Below, piece by piece: positions 1-11,174 of a stretch of 64,000 nucleotides of DNA. Under the pieces are notes generated by a model, which saw only the letters and a program-made list of their open reading frames with translations, was not told the DNA's origin and did not search any database. The position numbers and the translations under genes were made by a program. Each line of letters opens with the position of its first letter. Within the stretch, counting starts at the first letter, position 1. The stretch is from Heterobasidion occidentale (lineage: Eukaryota > Basidiomycota > Agaricomycetes > Russulales > Bondarzewiaceae). Where the stretch lies: positions 620,001 to 684,000 of the forward strand of contig JBCAQO010000007.1 in NCBI GenBank assembly GCA_039111635.1, read 5' to 3'.

Positions 1-188
1 GCCAATGATGGGCATATGGAGACTTTGGAAGGTACATATCAAACATCTCGGGTTGCTTGTTGATGGTATCGACGATCGCATGTGCCGCAGCCTCCTCTAA
101 TGGATCTGTATGGAATATGACCGCTCTGCAATGCTTGTTCGAGCACTGATAGTACTAATTAGTGACACATCATTCAATGATCTGTATC

Positions 189-1020
189 TGTTAGGTCGGA
201 GACCTATCACGTGCACCGATGCACGAAGGGGTCCCTAGGCTAAACCTCCACTGGTTCGTATAGTCGTAGACTTCAATGGATGAAGACAATGGATCGTCTT
301 TGGGCTCTTTCGAGGAACTCGGGGTCGCTGTCGGCTTTGTTCTTGAAGAGATTGAGAAGGTGATCTTTGAGGTCTTCTCGATGATGAGGAGGAACCGGAT
401 GATCTTCTCCTGTCCAACAGATGACACGAGGGGGTGTCCAACTGAGAACATGGAAGGCAGCTAGCCCGGTATAGAAGCGGATGAGTAGAGGGAGGGGAGG
501 GAAGGGAGACAAGTCCAGTGCTTCGTCAGACCGTGCAAAGAGTTTCTCAGATCTGACAGAGATCACGAAGCGTGGGCTAGGAAGGTAGCCAGACGCCGGG
601 TGCAGTGCAGAGATTGAGTGTATTACAGGTGAACGAGCTGAGCTTCTTAGAAGCTCATCTCGGCTTTACATAAAGAAGTGTCTAGGGCAGGATCAAGATC
701 TGGTCTGTGCGCTTCTCAGGTACCGAAGTCAACGATCGAGATCCGTAAGCTAGAATGCCTCATTGACCTGCCATGTAACCAAATATAGTAATCAGCTCAC
801 TAATGTCCATCCACATCTTTGATCGATCAGGAACCAGGAACTGGGGTCAGGAACCAATGTCTGTCCACATCAAGAATCAGGAACCAGAAGTCAGCGTTCA
901 TGCGTTAGCATGTAAATGGTAAGGAGTCATGGAAAGCGGTCCGAGTCTGCAACAAGTCCGAAGCACTTGACCAGCCCATCCATTCACGTGCGAAGCACGT
1001 GTTAGGACGCGGTCCTAACA
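189..1020 (-). repeat. 3' LTR of element A
   Basis: This 832-bp TG..CA repeat is bounded internally by a purine-rich tract (1021-1031, read GAGAGGGGGTAG on the minus strand). It differs from the 5' LTR mainly by C/T and G/A transitions. The LTR-embedded ORF (273-566 on the minus strand) is shortened here by a TGG to TGA change. Confidence 0.9.
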
Positions 1021-1627
1021 CTACCCCCTCTCTATACAAGTCTTCGGCGCTTGGCAGGTGCACCAATGGTAGGGGCGGGTCTCCTCAGATGAACTTCGTT
1101 GAAGGTGGGGATGCTCCGAGCGGGGTATCCGGTCCAGTTAGCGGTGTCGATTAAGTGATCCAACGCCTGCTTGTGGTATCCGTATTCTTCAGCCGTCCTA
1201 TCCATCTGTAGACGAAGGCACCGGGACTGCGTGCGATGCCTGTCGTAGTCTTGAAGAAAGCCGCGCGCCGTAATGTCCATTCTCTGGCGAATGCCCGTGA
1301 TTGGACATCCCATGACGAGATGGCCGGCGCGTCCGCATTCCCAGCAGGTACGAGTGGCGGGGTCGGTGGGTGGAGAAGGCGGGAGAGTAGGAGGGGTAGG
1401 CCAAACATTTTCGGAGTCCATGGCATCGGCGGGCCATCCCTCTTCAGTCGCGACAGGAACGTCCGGCGACTGGGGGGAGGTTTCGTTGACAACGATAGGA
1501 TTGGAGAGGCTGTCGCCGAGTAGGGGGGGGGATGGGGACACAGCAGGGGGTGACGGGGGTGGTACCGGTAGCGGCCGAAATACCTGGCGATCCCGGACGA
1601 CTTGTTCGGGGTCGTAAGGGGGGCTGG

Positions 1628-2433
1628 TGTTAAGACCTGGTCTTCGCACGTGATATGTCAGGAGGCTCCTGAGTCACTGAGGGACGTGCCAAATCCAAGT
1701 ACGTCCGATAAAAGCACCAGCGGCTACTTGTGTGCGTAATTCGGGATGTACGAGGGATTCGTGATGATATTGTGTCTCTAGGAATGCACAAAGGTTTTCC
1801 CACAGATATGGAGGTACGACCTGATGCGGACCCGGATGGCAGTAGATATGCTGCCCACTAAAGTCAAGATAGAATACTGCTAGTCCTGTGTAGAACTCAG
1901 CCAGTATTGAGATGACGACTGAGTGGTTGAGGATGATAATGGAGAGAAGCGCAGGGCAAGTCAAACCGATGCTCAAGCAGATGTTCTATTGACAATCAAT
2001 AATCTGGCCTACTGGCAAAGACTATGATGTAGCAGAGGTATGGCTAGTACCAAAGGTCAAGAGTAAGAACAGGTGGGGAGTAACAAAGGTGAACGAGCTG
2101 GCGATACAGGTATCTGGCTCGTTCTATATATACGCGATCCGCTTTAGGGCAAGATCTACAGAAGGTCTGTGCTCAAGGCACCAAATAGAAGTAAACGATC
2201 AACGATCGGAATGATGTAATCTATGATGCGATCAAGGAAGCATGATGCAATCAATGATGTCAGTGATGTAACTGATCGTTAACTCAGGAACGAAAGATAA
2301 GATAAGATAACTCAATGTCTGTTGGTGAAGTCAAGGGGTTGGTCACCGGGTATAGGTCATATCCGTTGGTCATAGACCGCATGTCATATGATCAGGTGAT
2401 CATATATCATGTGTTATGAGCCGGCTCTTAACA
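1628..2433 (-). repeat. Solo LTR of family B
   Basis: This 806-bp repeat starts TGTTAAGACC and ends GGCTCTTAACA, matching the LTRs of element B. The 5-bp duplication GCTGG lies on both sides (1623-1627 and 2434-2438), so it is a solo LTR left by LTR-LTR recombination. It interrupts ORF3 of element A and is more diverged from the element B LTRs than those are from each other. Confidence 0.93.
1674..1976 (-). CDS. LTR-embedded ORF, family B copy 1
   Basis: This open frame of about 100 codons lies downstream of the predicted LTR transcription start and in the sense of the element. It contains FYTGLAVF and ends in a tryptophan-rich segment. It has no ATG; the first listed codon is TTG. It is homologous to the family A LTR ORF, and the same frame is kept open in the other two family B LTRs (13110-13412 and 21203-21505). 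Translation is unproven. Confidence 0.45.
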   Translation of the reverse strand: MSIGLTCPALLSIIILNHSVVISILAEFYTGLAVFYLDFSGQHIYCHPGPHQVVPPYLWENLCAFLETQYHHESLVHPELRTQVAAGAFIGRTWIWHVPQ

Positions 2434-3566
2434 GCTGGTGGGTTGCATGAATTCAGCGGTCTCCTCGTCGGTGGGCCGAAAGGGTTCTGCCGCTAGGAGA
2501 TCAGGTTCGGTGTCGGCTGGGGGATCGACGGCCATGGGTTCCTCAACGTCGATCTGGTGAAACCCCTGTTCCTGTATATCCGGTTTGGTCATGACCCAGG
2601 GCCTAACGTTATCCTCCGGGGTACATCCGCCGGGCCAGTAGCACGCAATGGGGTGAACCCCTCGACTGTTAAGTGGGAAGGAGTGGGTCAGCAGTAGTCC
2701 CTTAGGGACGTACTCTTCGATCTCTAGACGTGCTCCATTATGTCCCGAGAAGCGGAACCAACGGATCGTGTTCTCCTTGTAGCGGATTCAAGCTAGTACG
2801 TTGAGCCAGGCTTGTATGGTGTGCGTCTGTATGAGGATGGAGCTGGTGGTAAATATCCCTCCCAGCCGGAAATTGACCATGTCGTTGCGGATGGCGGGGA
2901 GATTGATCAATCCTTTCATACGGTAGGAGGTGACGGTGAGGTTGGCGAGGAGGATGGCTTGGGTCTGGTTGAGCGGTCCCTAGAAAACCTGATAGGCTTG
3001 CGCCCAGACCACTTGCTGTAAATAGAAAAGGAAGGCACGGGGGTTCCTTAAGCCAGGCTGGTTCAGAATGATAGGTGCCTCGTCCTCGGCGAGCGTGAGG
3101 TGGTAGATGCTATGGTTCGTCTTCAGGTCCTGGTAGAGACGGATGTCGTGAAGGGGGTTGGGTATAGCGCGGATTCGGAGGCGAGGGTTTTCGTTGTGAA
3201 TGGCGAAAGCCAACGGAGGAACGGCGATGTGGGGGTTTGGCATTTCGGCCGGGAAACGGGGAATAACAAACTCTGTAAGGGGATCCGCGACCGGGACGCC
3301 TTCCGAGGGGATGTCATCCTCGCTGTCGTAATCCGAGTCTGTGTCGTCAACGAGCGTGGGTGTGGTAGTAGGCGGGGAGATGGTGCGCAGGATGAAGGGG
3401 TTGGGGGAGGAGGTGTTGGAGGCGTGAGGGGAAGCGGTAGCGGAAGACATTCTGATGTTGCTAAGAATATAGCGGGGAGAGTTGTGTAAGAAGAGGTGTG
3501 CGGGGGCAAGGGACATTCAAGTTGTAGCTGGGATGCTGAGGAATGTTTCCGTCTGATGCAGGGTGT

Positions 3567-3574
3567 CTTTTATA
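3567..3574 (-). promoter_or_regulatory. TATA box upstream of ORF3, element A
   Basis: The minus strand reads TATAAAAG here, 58 nt before the first ATG of ORF3 (3516). It overlaps the stop of the small hydrophobic ORF. Family C has TATATAAA at almost the same distance (55 nt) before its own ORF3. Inferred role: an internal promoter for a separate accessory-protein mRNA. Confidence 0.5.
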
Positions 3575-3716
3575 CGACAGAGGAGATGCCAATGGTGGCA
3601 GCGGCGTGAAGAGATCCGAGGACAAGGGCGATGGCGATGGAGACAGCGGTGAGAGCAAGAGCCGCGACGACGGTGTAAACAGCTACTGTGGATAGAGTGG
3701 GGTCGAAAGGGGTCAT
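3570..3716 (-). CDS. Small hydrophobic (probable single-pass membrane) ORF after pol, element A
   Basis: This 48-codon ORF begins at an ATG that overlaps the end of the pol frame as ATGA: the pol reading ends in TGA inside the ATG. After a short polar start, residues 10-34 are almost entirely Ala/Val/Leu/Ile, consistent with one transmembrane helix. The overlap recalls termination-reinitiation coupling. No family is recognised. An env-like remnant is only a guess; it may also be non-functional. Confidence 0.4.
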   Translation of the reverse strand: MTPFDPTLSTVAVYTVVAALALTAVSIAIALVLGSLHAAATIGISSVV

Positions 3717-5577
3717 AGCCGTTTGCCTGGCCATGCCAATCCTCGGTTGGTCTGCTTTTGTAGCTCCTGGTATGCTTGAGTCCGCCAATTAGAGCTGTCC
3801 GATCGCTTCTGCTGTAGCTTTGATCGAGACGAGTCTATATTGGGCTTCTTTGGCTGTGCTTCTCGATTGTTGATCGTCGGTGGTGGCACTTTTGATCGAT
3901 CAACCAGGGGCGGCCTCTTTAGCTGCGTCATTCGTTTGTTGATCTCTTCCATGATCTGGGGATAGCTAATCCTGTGGCGAGAAGCTTCTTTCCGATCGGA
4001 TGCTTCTCGAGCTTCTTTCTGATTTGATCTTCTTCGGCTACTCTGTTGAGTTCTAATTCGATTACCAGGGCCAGAATGGAGGCTTCCATTCCTTTGACTG
4101 CCCGAGGGTGCCGGCGGTAGAAGTCCTTTATGGCTTCTTGTGCGTTAGTGACATTTGCCGCGGCTTCCCAAGAGTTGTCCGATTCCGGGTAGCCCTTCCA
4201 TTTGATCAGGTACTGCAGGATCTTCCATCGTCCGAAGCGCCTAGCTCCGACAATGGCTTCGACTTCGAATTCTTCTTGTCCTTCGATCAGGTCCGGAGCC
4301 GGTTTAGGGTAGTTCGGGCCATAGACCTCGTTTTCCTTGTAGGGCGTGAGTCGACTAGCATAGAAGACGTCGTGAATGCGCTTCCAGCTGTTGGGCAGTT
4401 TCAACCTGAAGTTGACATTTCCTATGGTGTCAGTGATTTCAAATGGCCCAAAGTGTTTGGGTCTCAGCTTCTCTGATGGGTGATCGGTGTGGATGTTCTT
4501 CCCATCGAGCCATACTTGATCTCCTTTCTTGAAAGGCGGCAGGTTCGTTCCAAAACGGTTGTGCTGTATCCTCATGGCTTTGGCTGCAATTTCGAGGCTG
4601 GCTTGTGCTTCCTTCCTAGCACGTTGCAGAGCTTCGAGGCGAGCGTCGGCAGTGGGGACATTTGTGTTTCCGATGATGGCTGGGTAAGCCCGTGGTTGAT
4701 ATCCATGGAGAAGTTCAAATGGTGACTTCTGCGTGGCTGAGTGCTGATGGGTGTTGTGGGCATATTCCGCGTAGGGTATTAATCCGGCCCAATCATCCTG
4801 TGAAGAGCTGCAAAATGCTCTCAGGTATTGTTCTAGTTCCTGATTCATTCGTTCAGTAGCACCGTCTGTCTGTGGGTGATAGGCTGTGCTTAAAGCGGAT
4901 TTGATTCCTAATTCTTTGAGCAGGGCTTGCGCTACTTTTGAAGCAAATTGAGTTCCTCTATCCGATATGATTTTATCTGGCAGTCCATAGCGTCTCCAGG
5001 TGTTTTCTAGCAAGATTTTGGCTGTTCCGTCAGAGTCGATGGTTTTCAGGCATGGAGTTATTACTGCAGTTTTGGTGAATCGATCGGTTACTACATGTAG
5101 CGAGTCGTATCCGTTTGATTCTGGTAGATCTGTAACAAAATCCATGGTTATTGTTCCAAAGGGTCGATCTGGGATTTCTGTTGGTTGTAGGGGCACCATG
5201 GTAGGATGTGTGTCGTTCTTGGTGGATTGACAGATGGCGCATCCTTCCACATATTGGTGAACTGTGTTTGATATTCCTGGCCAAGTGAATTCTTGTCCGA
5301 CTAAGGCTAGAGTTCCCCTTTGTCCTGGATGTCCTGCCGCTAGATTGTCATGATTTAGTTTGATGATATCTTGACAAAGTTGTTCGTTTCGAGGGGTATT
5401 TATCTTTCCTCGGTGAAGGATCAATCCTTCTTCTTCGTTCCATTCTTGTAAACCTTTCTTCATATTTCGAGGTCCTAAGGTTTTGATCTTGGCTAGAGTT
5501 TCTAGTAGCCATTCGTCTTTCCTATTTTCTTCAATGATTCGTTTCCGGAGGTCGTCATCTATTATGGTAACGCCTCC
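3713..5577 (-). pseudogene. Integrase with chromodomain, element A pol C-terminus
   Basis: The open part 5463-3928 (511 aa) starts inside the HHCC zinc domain (H..H and CAIC). The DDE core follows: Asp in TMDFVTDLP, Asp in SDRGTQFAS, and Glu in the TDGATERMNQEL region. Next come the GPF module and a chromodomain (RRFGRWKILQYLIKWKGY), which in this lineage guides integration to marked chromatin. The C-terminus carries one GKKLL-type repeat. The frame then shifts and continues as 3952-3713, ending GLAWPGKRL. Upstream, 5577-5464 is cut from RNase H by the inverted solo LTR 5578-6411. Element B has the same architecture. Confidence 0.88.
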
Positions 5578-6411
5578 TGTTAGGACCGCGTCCTAACACG
5601 TGCTTCGCACGTGAATGGATGGGCTGGTCAAGTGCTTCGGACTTGTTGCAGACTCGGACTACTTTCCATGACTCCTTACCATTTACATGCTGATGCATGA
5701 ACGCTAACTTCTGGTTCCTGATTCTTGATGTGGACAGACATTGGTTCCTGACCCCAGTTCCTGGTTCTTGATCGATCGAAGATGTGGATGGACATTAGTG
5801 ATCAGATTACTATATTTGGTTATATGGCAGGTCAATGAGGTATTCTAGCTTACGGATCTCGATCGTTGACTTCGGTACCTGAGAAGCGCACGGACCAGAT
5901 CTTGATCCTGCCCTAGACACTTCTGTACGTAAATAGCCGAGATGAGCTTCTAAGAAGCTCAGCTCGTTCACCTGTAATACACTCAATCTCTGCACTGCAC
6001 CCGGCATCTGGCTACCTTCCTAGCCCACGCTTCGTGATCTCTGTCAGATCTGAGAAACTCCTTACACGGTCTGACGAAGCACTGGACTCGTCTCCCTTCC
6101 CTCCCCTCCCTCTACTCATCCGCTTCTATACCGGACTAGCTGCCTTCCGCGTTCTCAGTTGGACACCCCCTCATGTCATCTGTTGGACAGGAGAAGATCA
6201 TCCGGTTCCTCCTCACCATCGAGAAGACCTCGAAGATCACCTTCTCAATCTCTTCGAGAACAAAGCCGACAGCGACCCCGAGTTCCTCGAAAGAGCCCAA
6301 AGACGATCCATTGTCTTTATCCATTGGAGTCTACGACTATACGAACCAGTGGAGGTTTAGCCTAGGGACCCCTTCGTGCATCGGTGCACGTGATAGGTCT
6401 CCGACCTAACA
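5578..6411 (+). repeat. Solo LTR of family A, inverted relative to element A
   Basis: This 834-bp TGTTAGG..CCTAACA unit lies between identical 5-bp flanks CCTCC (5573-5577 and 6412-6416). It shows the intact family A promoter plan on the plus strand: a TATA-like TAAATA near 5932 and the predicted RNA start AGCTCGTTCA at 5961-5970. It splits the integrase/RNase H region of element A. Confidence 0.93.
6034..6360 (+). CDS. LTR-embedded ORF, family A solo LTR copy
   Basis: This open frame of 108 codons starts 73 nt after the predicted LTR RNA start, and the frame is open back to that start. Its first codon here is GTG and it contains no internal methionine. The core FYTGLAAF, then CWTGE..VPPHH..DL, aligns with the family B LTR ORF, and the codons for FYTGLA differ only at silent positions. 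Function is unknown. It may be translated from a non-AUG start or as part of a spliced RNA; neither is shown. Confidence 0.5.
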   Translation: MISVRSEKLLTRSDEALDSSPFPPLPLLIRFYTGLAAFRVLSWTPPHVICWTGEDHPVPPHHREDLEDHLLNLFENKADSDPEFLERAQRRSIVFIHWSLRLYEPVEV

Positions 6412-6416
6412 CCTCC

Positions 6417-6854
6417 TCGTCCAGTTGCCCTAATGTGAAGTATTTGATGAGGGTCCCAACTGTTGTCTGTATTGATGGCATTGATTTCTGCAAAAGGTCT
6501 TCAGATCTTTTCTGTGTTATTGAAAAGTTTGGGCTCCAAGAGTGTTTCGCCTGAATTGTCAAATTCCACCCCCTTTTTATGGTCTGGACGCCGTGACAGA
6601 CCGTCGGATTTATTAGTGACTCCTGCCTTGTGCGTCAACTTGTAGTCGAAACGCGAGAGGTAGAGTGACCATCATGCTTGTCGACGGTTTAGTTTCTGGC
6701 TTGAACGGAACCATTCGAGGTTCTTGTGGTCCGTCCAGACGTCTACTGGGTGGTTGGCGCCCTCCAAATAGTGTCGCCAAGCTTCAAAAGCTCGAACGAC
6801 CACCAGCAACTCTTTATCATAGATTGGGTAGTTGCGTTCTGTTAGTGAGAGCGA
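6417..6854 (-). pseudogene. RNase H to integrase linker, element A
   Basis: The minus-strand reading [32 protein letters not shown] and NRRQA is the RNase H segment of Ty3 pol. It is the continuation of the RT frame at 7943-9994 after removal of the 6855-7938 insertion. The same block is uninterrupted in element B (near 17.7-18.0 kb). It contains frame breaks. Confidence 0.8.
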
Positions 6855-7938
6855 TGATACGCTAGAGGTGGCTCTAAGTGCCGAGCACAACACCAAAACA
6901 ACCTCTAATGCAAAGGGGTGCTGGAGCTAGTATCTGATACACAAGGAATCGTTAGTTAGGACCTGAGAAAGCGGGGGCGCACTGTAGAATAATGAGAAGG
7001 GTGAGATTAAAGCGCCCGAACGGTTTCGGGACTGCACCGAACGCCAACCGAACGTTTGGTCGGTCGAGTCGGGCCGAGGAGTCAATCGATGACGAGAAGG
7101 TAGTGTCGCGACTGACAACTACGTGCTTCAAGAGCCACACGGGACTCTGACAATATACGAGGGGGACGAGAGGTATGAGCGAAGAGACGAGTACGAACGC
7201 GAACGAGACCAAATGATGAGGATGACAAGTTTTCGGAAGTCGACGAAGATAATTTCAATGGTTGAGACGAGTGTGAGTGAGCTCTGAACTGTGGGGTGCG
7301 GAAAGCTGCTTTATTCCAGAGTTGTATGTAGGTTTTTATAGTAAACAGAGCCCCTAAGTAAAATATCGAACAAGACATGAGAGTAGATGTCGAATGGGCG
7401 CCAAGCCCTAGCGACCAGAGAAGATAAGAAGGTAGGTGAGATGTCCATATGGGTTCTGAAGGTGATAAGGTAAAAGTTAATCAGCGATGGCGAAATCCCG
7501 AACGTTCGGGATCTGTCGCCCGAGCGTAGGTAGCAGGAACAGGTGTTGGAGAACCAATGAAAATAAGCAGGAAGTAACGTACGACCAGGGTGGCCAAGTA
7601 ATGGTGCAAGATCACATTTGACCGACCATGTGGAAGTCGGGAAGATAAGCGATAAGGACCGACCGACTCACAGAGCACATCGGCCGACCCGGAATACTGG
7701 CTCCGACCTCGTAAACACCTATTGTAATACTCCTGTGCGGTTATGGTAAGTATGTGACGTGTGAGCGAACTGACCCAAGTGCTGCCGAACGTCCTTCGGT
7801 GACTTGCGGTCGATCAGGTAGGGACCAACCGTGTTCGGTGTGAGTTGGTGTCTTCGGTACTCGTCTAGCGTTGTTCGGTATCTCCCCAAAGCTTCCCGAA
7901 TACCTCCCTCAGACCCTAGCGCGGGTGCATGCTCATCA
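6855..7938. mobile_element. Unclassified 1.08 kb insertion, probable solo LTR
   Basis: Comparison with element B shows that RNase H coding sequence stops at 6854 and resumes at 7939. The insert starts TGAT and ends ATCA, and both flanks read GCGA (6851-6854 and 7939-7942). TG..CA ends and a 4-bp duplication fit a solo LTR of a family not otherwise in the window. No convincing ORF is present. Strand is undetermined. Confidence 0.6.
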
Positions 7939-7942
7939 GCGA

Positions 7943-9994
7943 CTTGGATATATAAGCACATGGGTGCCATTTTCCATCTTTGGCGACTTGTGATAAAACT
8001 GCTCCGGTGGCGAAGTCGGAAGCGTTGCATTCAATGCGAAACGGGTTCCTTGTGTCTGGCATAACGAGCACCAGAGATTCTGTAAATATTCGTTTTAGCG
8101 TTTGAAATGCTTCTTCGCATGCTGGTGTCCAATCCCAGGTGCGTTCCTTCTATGTTAGCTCAAATAGCGGTCTTGCTATCTTTGAGTAATCTTTGATAAA
8201 CCTGCGATAAAAGTTGCAAAAACCTAAAAATGATTGCACTTCTTTGACCTTTCCCGGAGTTGGCCAGTCCATAATGCCGGCCACTTTAACCGGGTCCATT
8301 TCCAGATGTCCATGTGATATAACATATCCAAGGTAGTTGATTTTCTTTTTGTGGAAGTGGCACTTCGAGGGTTGTAGGTACAGATCGTTGTCCTGTAGGA
8401 TCTGTAAGACTTTTCGAACTGTCTTGATGTGGTCGTCCATTGTTTTAGAGAATACTAGGATGTCGTCCATATAGATTGCTACTAATCCGGCGTAGATGAG
8501 GTCTTTGAAGAGGGCATTCATCATAGTTTGGAACGTTGCCGGCGAGTTGGTTAATCCAAAGAACATCACCAGAGGTTCGTACATTCCTAAATTGGTGACG
8601 AACGCGGCTAGTTTCTCGCTTCCTTCTTTCATGTGTACGTTGTTATATCCTATATCGACATCCATTAGTGAAAAGTATATGGCTTCGGCTAGAAGGTCTA
8701 GTAATTCTTGAATGATCGGCAAAGGGTACTTGTTCTTGATTGTTATTTCATCGAGTTTGCGATAATCCATTACTGGTCGTAGTTTCCCATTCTTTTTCTT
8801 GATGAAGAAGAATGGGGATGCCATGTGCGATTTGGATTCTCTGATGAATCCTTTCTGGAGGTTTTCGTCTATGAATTTCTTGAGTTCCACTTGCTCTCCA
8901 GGGCTAAGACTGTATAGCTTGGGTTTGAGCGAGTGATCCATTCCTTCCTTGATCTCTATTTTGTGATCCCAGGGTCGAGAGAGCGGTAGCTGTCCCTTTG
9001 GTCGGCCTTCGAAAACCTTCCTATAATTCCAGTATTCCCTCAGCACTATCTCTTCGAAGGATAGTTTGGGTTTCCCTTTGGCGGCTTCTTCTGCAAGTCT
9101 TTGCGAGTTGGTGTGCTTTGTTGGTTTCCCTGTCGGTGCTTTGGCAGGTTTGCTTCCTTGTGCCGGTGTGTTGGCGTATGGAAGTTCCGTGGTTTCGGCG
9201 CGATGTATATCGACACCTTCTTCGGAGTCGTTGTATAATTCCAGTGCCTGTAATGTTCCCGTATCCAGGCATCTAACGAGATAGACTCCATCTTCTTCAA
9301 GATCCTTGGAGGGAAGTGCCGGAAGTCCGTCACCGTCCTCCGGAACGTCTTCTTCAGCCCATGTCGGAACCTTATAATTTCTGGTTTGGGCCTTCAGACG
9401 TTCGGCATTCAACCTTCGAGTTGTGAACTCCGGACTTGTAGGTATTGTCCGCGGATGTGGTACTGTGGTGTTTCCCACTTTCCGACCTGGTACTGCTTTT
9501 CCCGGCTTTTGCACTAGTATTGAGTAGTCGCCCGTTTGCGGTACTGTTTCCATGCGCCGTATGCTTGGTTTAGGACGTCCTGGTTTTCTTGTAGCTCTTT
9601 TAGCTTTTACTGGTCCTCCTTTTATTTGGCAGGAGGGCGGGCATTTGGTAAAGTGTAGCCCGTAGGCATGCCAGTCGACTTCTGGGTTATGTTCTAATAA
9701 CCAGTCGGTTCCTAAAATGACGTCCTCTTTTCCTATTTCTGCGATATATAATCTTGCTGATTCTGTATGCGACCCCCCTTTTTCGCCTAGAACCTGTAAT
9801 TTGAGGTTGGCGAATCGTGTAATAGGTCCTCCTTTGAACTCGGTGTTCTGGACCGTACTGACTGGGATAGGGGCGGGGGTTTTGTGCGTAGTGATTCGAT
9901 GCGCTTCTACGAAGCGAGGGTGCGTGAAGATTCCAGTGGCCTCGCTGTCCACTAGTGCCTGTGTAGCAGCTTTTCTATTCTTGCCTATGAGCAT
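7943..9994 (-). pseudogene. Protease and reverse transcriptase, element A
   Basis: An open stretch of 614 codons (9994-8150) begins in the retropepsin. The motif there reads DSEA instead of the expected DSGA, a likely inactivating change; element B has DSGA. ILGTDWLLEHNPEVDWH follows, then a Glu/Pro-rich linker, then RT with RPVMDYRKLDE and the catalytic YMDD box (VAIYMDDILVF), then the thumb. The frame is stopped at 8150 by TAG where element B has CAG (Gln). The RNase H start follows to 7943 before the 1.08 kb insertion. Confidence 0.9.
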
Positions 9995-10155
9995 TGTCTC
10001 GAGTCAGAGTGATGGTGCACCATGTGATTTCATTTCCGAAAGATACAATACATCTGGATGTCCATGCTCTTGGTCAGCATCTTTACTGGCCAGAGGAGCA
10101 TACCGATTTCCTGCAAGAATCCTACTCTCCACATCCACTGCCGATGGGAGAGGCC

Positions 10156-11174
10156 TTAAAAATTCTTCGAGTCGCTAAAGGCTCGAACTTCCTCAATTTC
10201 TTCCATGCTGAGTCCCATCATCATTTGACGGATGTGGTTGACTCTGTTTTTGCCTTCCTCGACGTCTTCATCGTCGAATTGTCCTTCGTCCATTTCTGCT
10301 TCACGCACCGGTCTGCGACGGGGGGCTGGAATCTTCTCTTGGGTCGAGAAGGACAGTTGCGCGCCATGTGCCTGGGCTTTTTGCAAAAGAAGCACTTGCC
10401 TTCTTTGGCAAGTCGATCTCTTTCTGCCGGAGTAAGTTTCTTGAAGCGAGTTTGGACAGCGTCGGCCTCCATTTCCGCTGCATCTACATCCATAGGTTCG
10501 TATTGGGGCTCCCTGTCGTGTCATGGGGGTGCCCTTTCGTCGTAAAATGTACGTGGAGTGTAGATTTGGAATTTGCCTTTTCGGAGGTCGTATGCTCGGT
10601 CCCTTGCAATGTGCATTCTTTCATGTTTCTTGGCCTTCTCGACTAGTTCTTCCCATGTCCTGTCTACAGAGGGATCTTCATAAATCCCTTTTGCCAACTC
10701 CCACTTGAGTCCTCACAGGAAATGGGTTTTCTTGGTTTCTCCGTCTACACCGGCAAGCACCGCGAGCTGTTCAAACAGCTGAAGGTAGGTGTTAAATGAT
10801 TCCTTTCCCTGATTGACTCGGGCCAGTTTGTCGCGAGCATCGGCTTCTTTGTTGAACTCCTCGAAGTCGGTGGCTATCTTTTTGCGGACGGATGTGAAGC
10901 CGACCGTGTCTGCCCAAGTGTATTTGTGCCAATCCTTTAGCGTGTTCCTGGCCTGAGTGAAGTTCCTTGCCCATATCCCTGCAGATCCTTCCTTCATGTA
11001 CGATAGAGCATAAGCGATTTTGGCGAATTCGTTCGCATAATCCTTCTTCCTGGCCAGGAACATCAGGTCGATTTCGTGGAGGAATTGCTCGGTTCGTTTT
11101 CTGTTTCCACTGAAGGTGGTGGGTTTGGCCATAGCTGGTCCCTTGGACTCATTACTTCCAGTATCTGCCCACAT
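10156..11174 (-). pseudogene. gag (capsid and nucleocapsid), element A
   Basis: The ATG at 11174 is the first AUG on the sense strand downstream of the 5' LTR. The product has a Ty3-type capsid core (IAYALSYMKEGSAGIWA and later FNTYLQLFEQLA). A TGA at 10713-10715 stands where element B has an Arg codon. The reading continues to a nucleocapsid knuckle CFFCKKPRHMARNCP near 10.4 kb. Gag binds RNA and forms the cytoplasmic particle. At least two stops and a frame change make it non-functional here. Confidence 0.8.

Larger units (their letters stand above)
1032..3516 (-). pseudogene. Accessory ORF3 of element A, CCHC zinc-knuckle protein, interrupted
   Basis: After pol there is one long reading frame starting at 3516 or at an internal ATG near 3450. 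It runs in a single frame through in-frame stops TAG (2980-2982) and TGA (2788-2790) to 2434, is interrupted by the solo LTR 1628-2433, and resumes in frame to the stop at 1032. Without the LTR it would be about 550 residues. The N-terminal third is Ser/Thr/Pro-rich and acidic. The middle has a folded-looking segment (around WFRFSGHNGARLEI), then a Pro-rich linker, then a C-terminal knuckle CWECGRAGHLVMGCP, which is a true C-X2-C-X4-H-X4-C. The tail ends in a basic KRRR motif. Known Ty3 elements carry such a knuckle in Gag. A second one downstream of integrase is unusual. The function is not known to me; RNA binding is inferred. Confidence 0.7.

Noticed and set aside
10000..10545. 183-codon plus-strand ORF opposite gag of element A
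   Set aside because: It is antisense to the nucleocapsid coding region and follows from its codon pattern.
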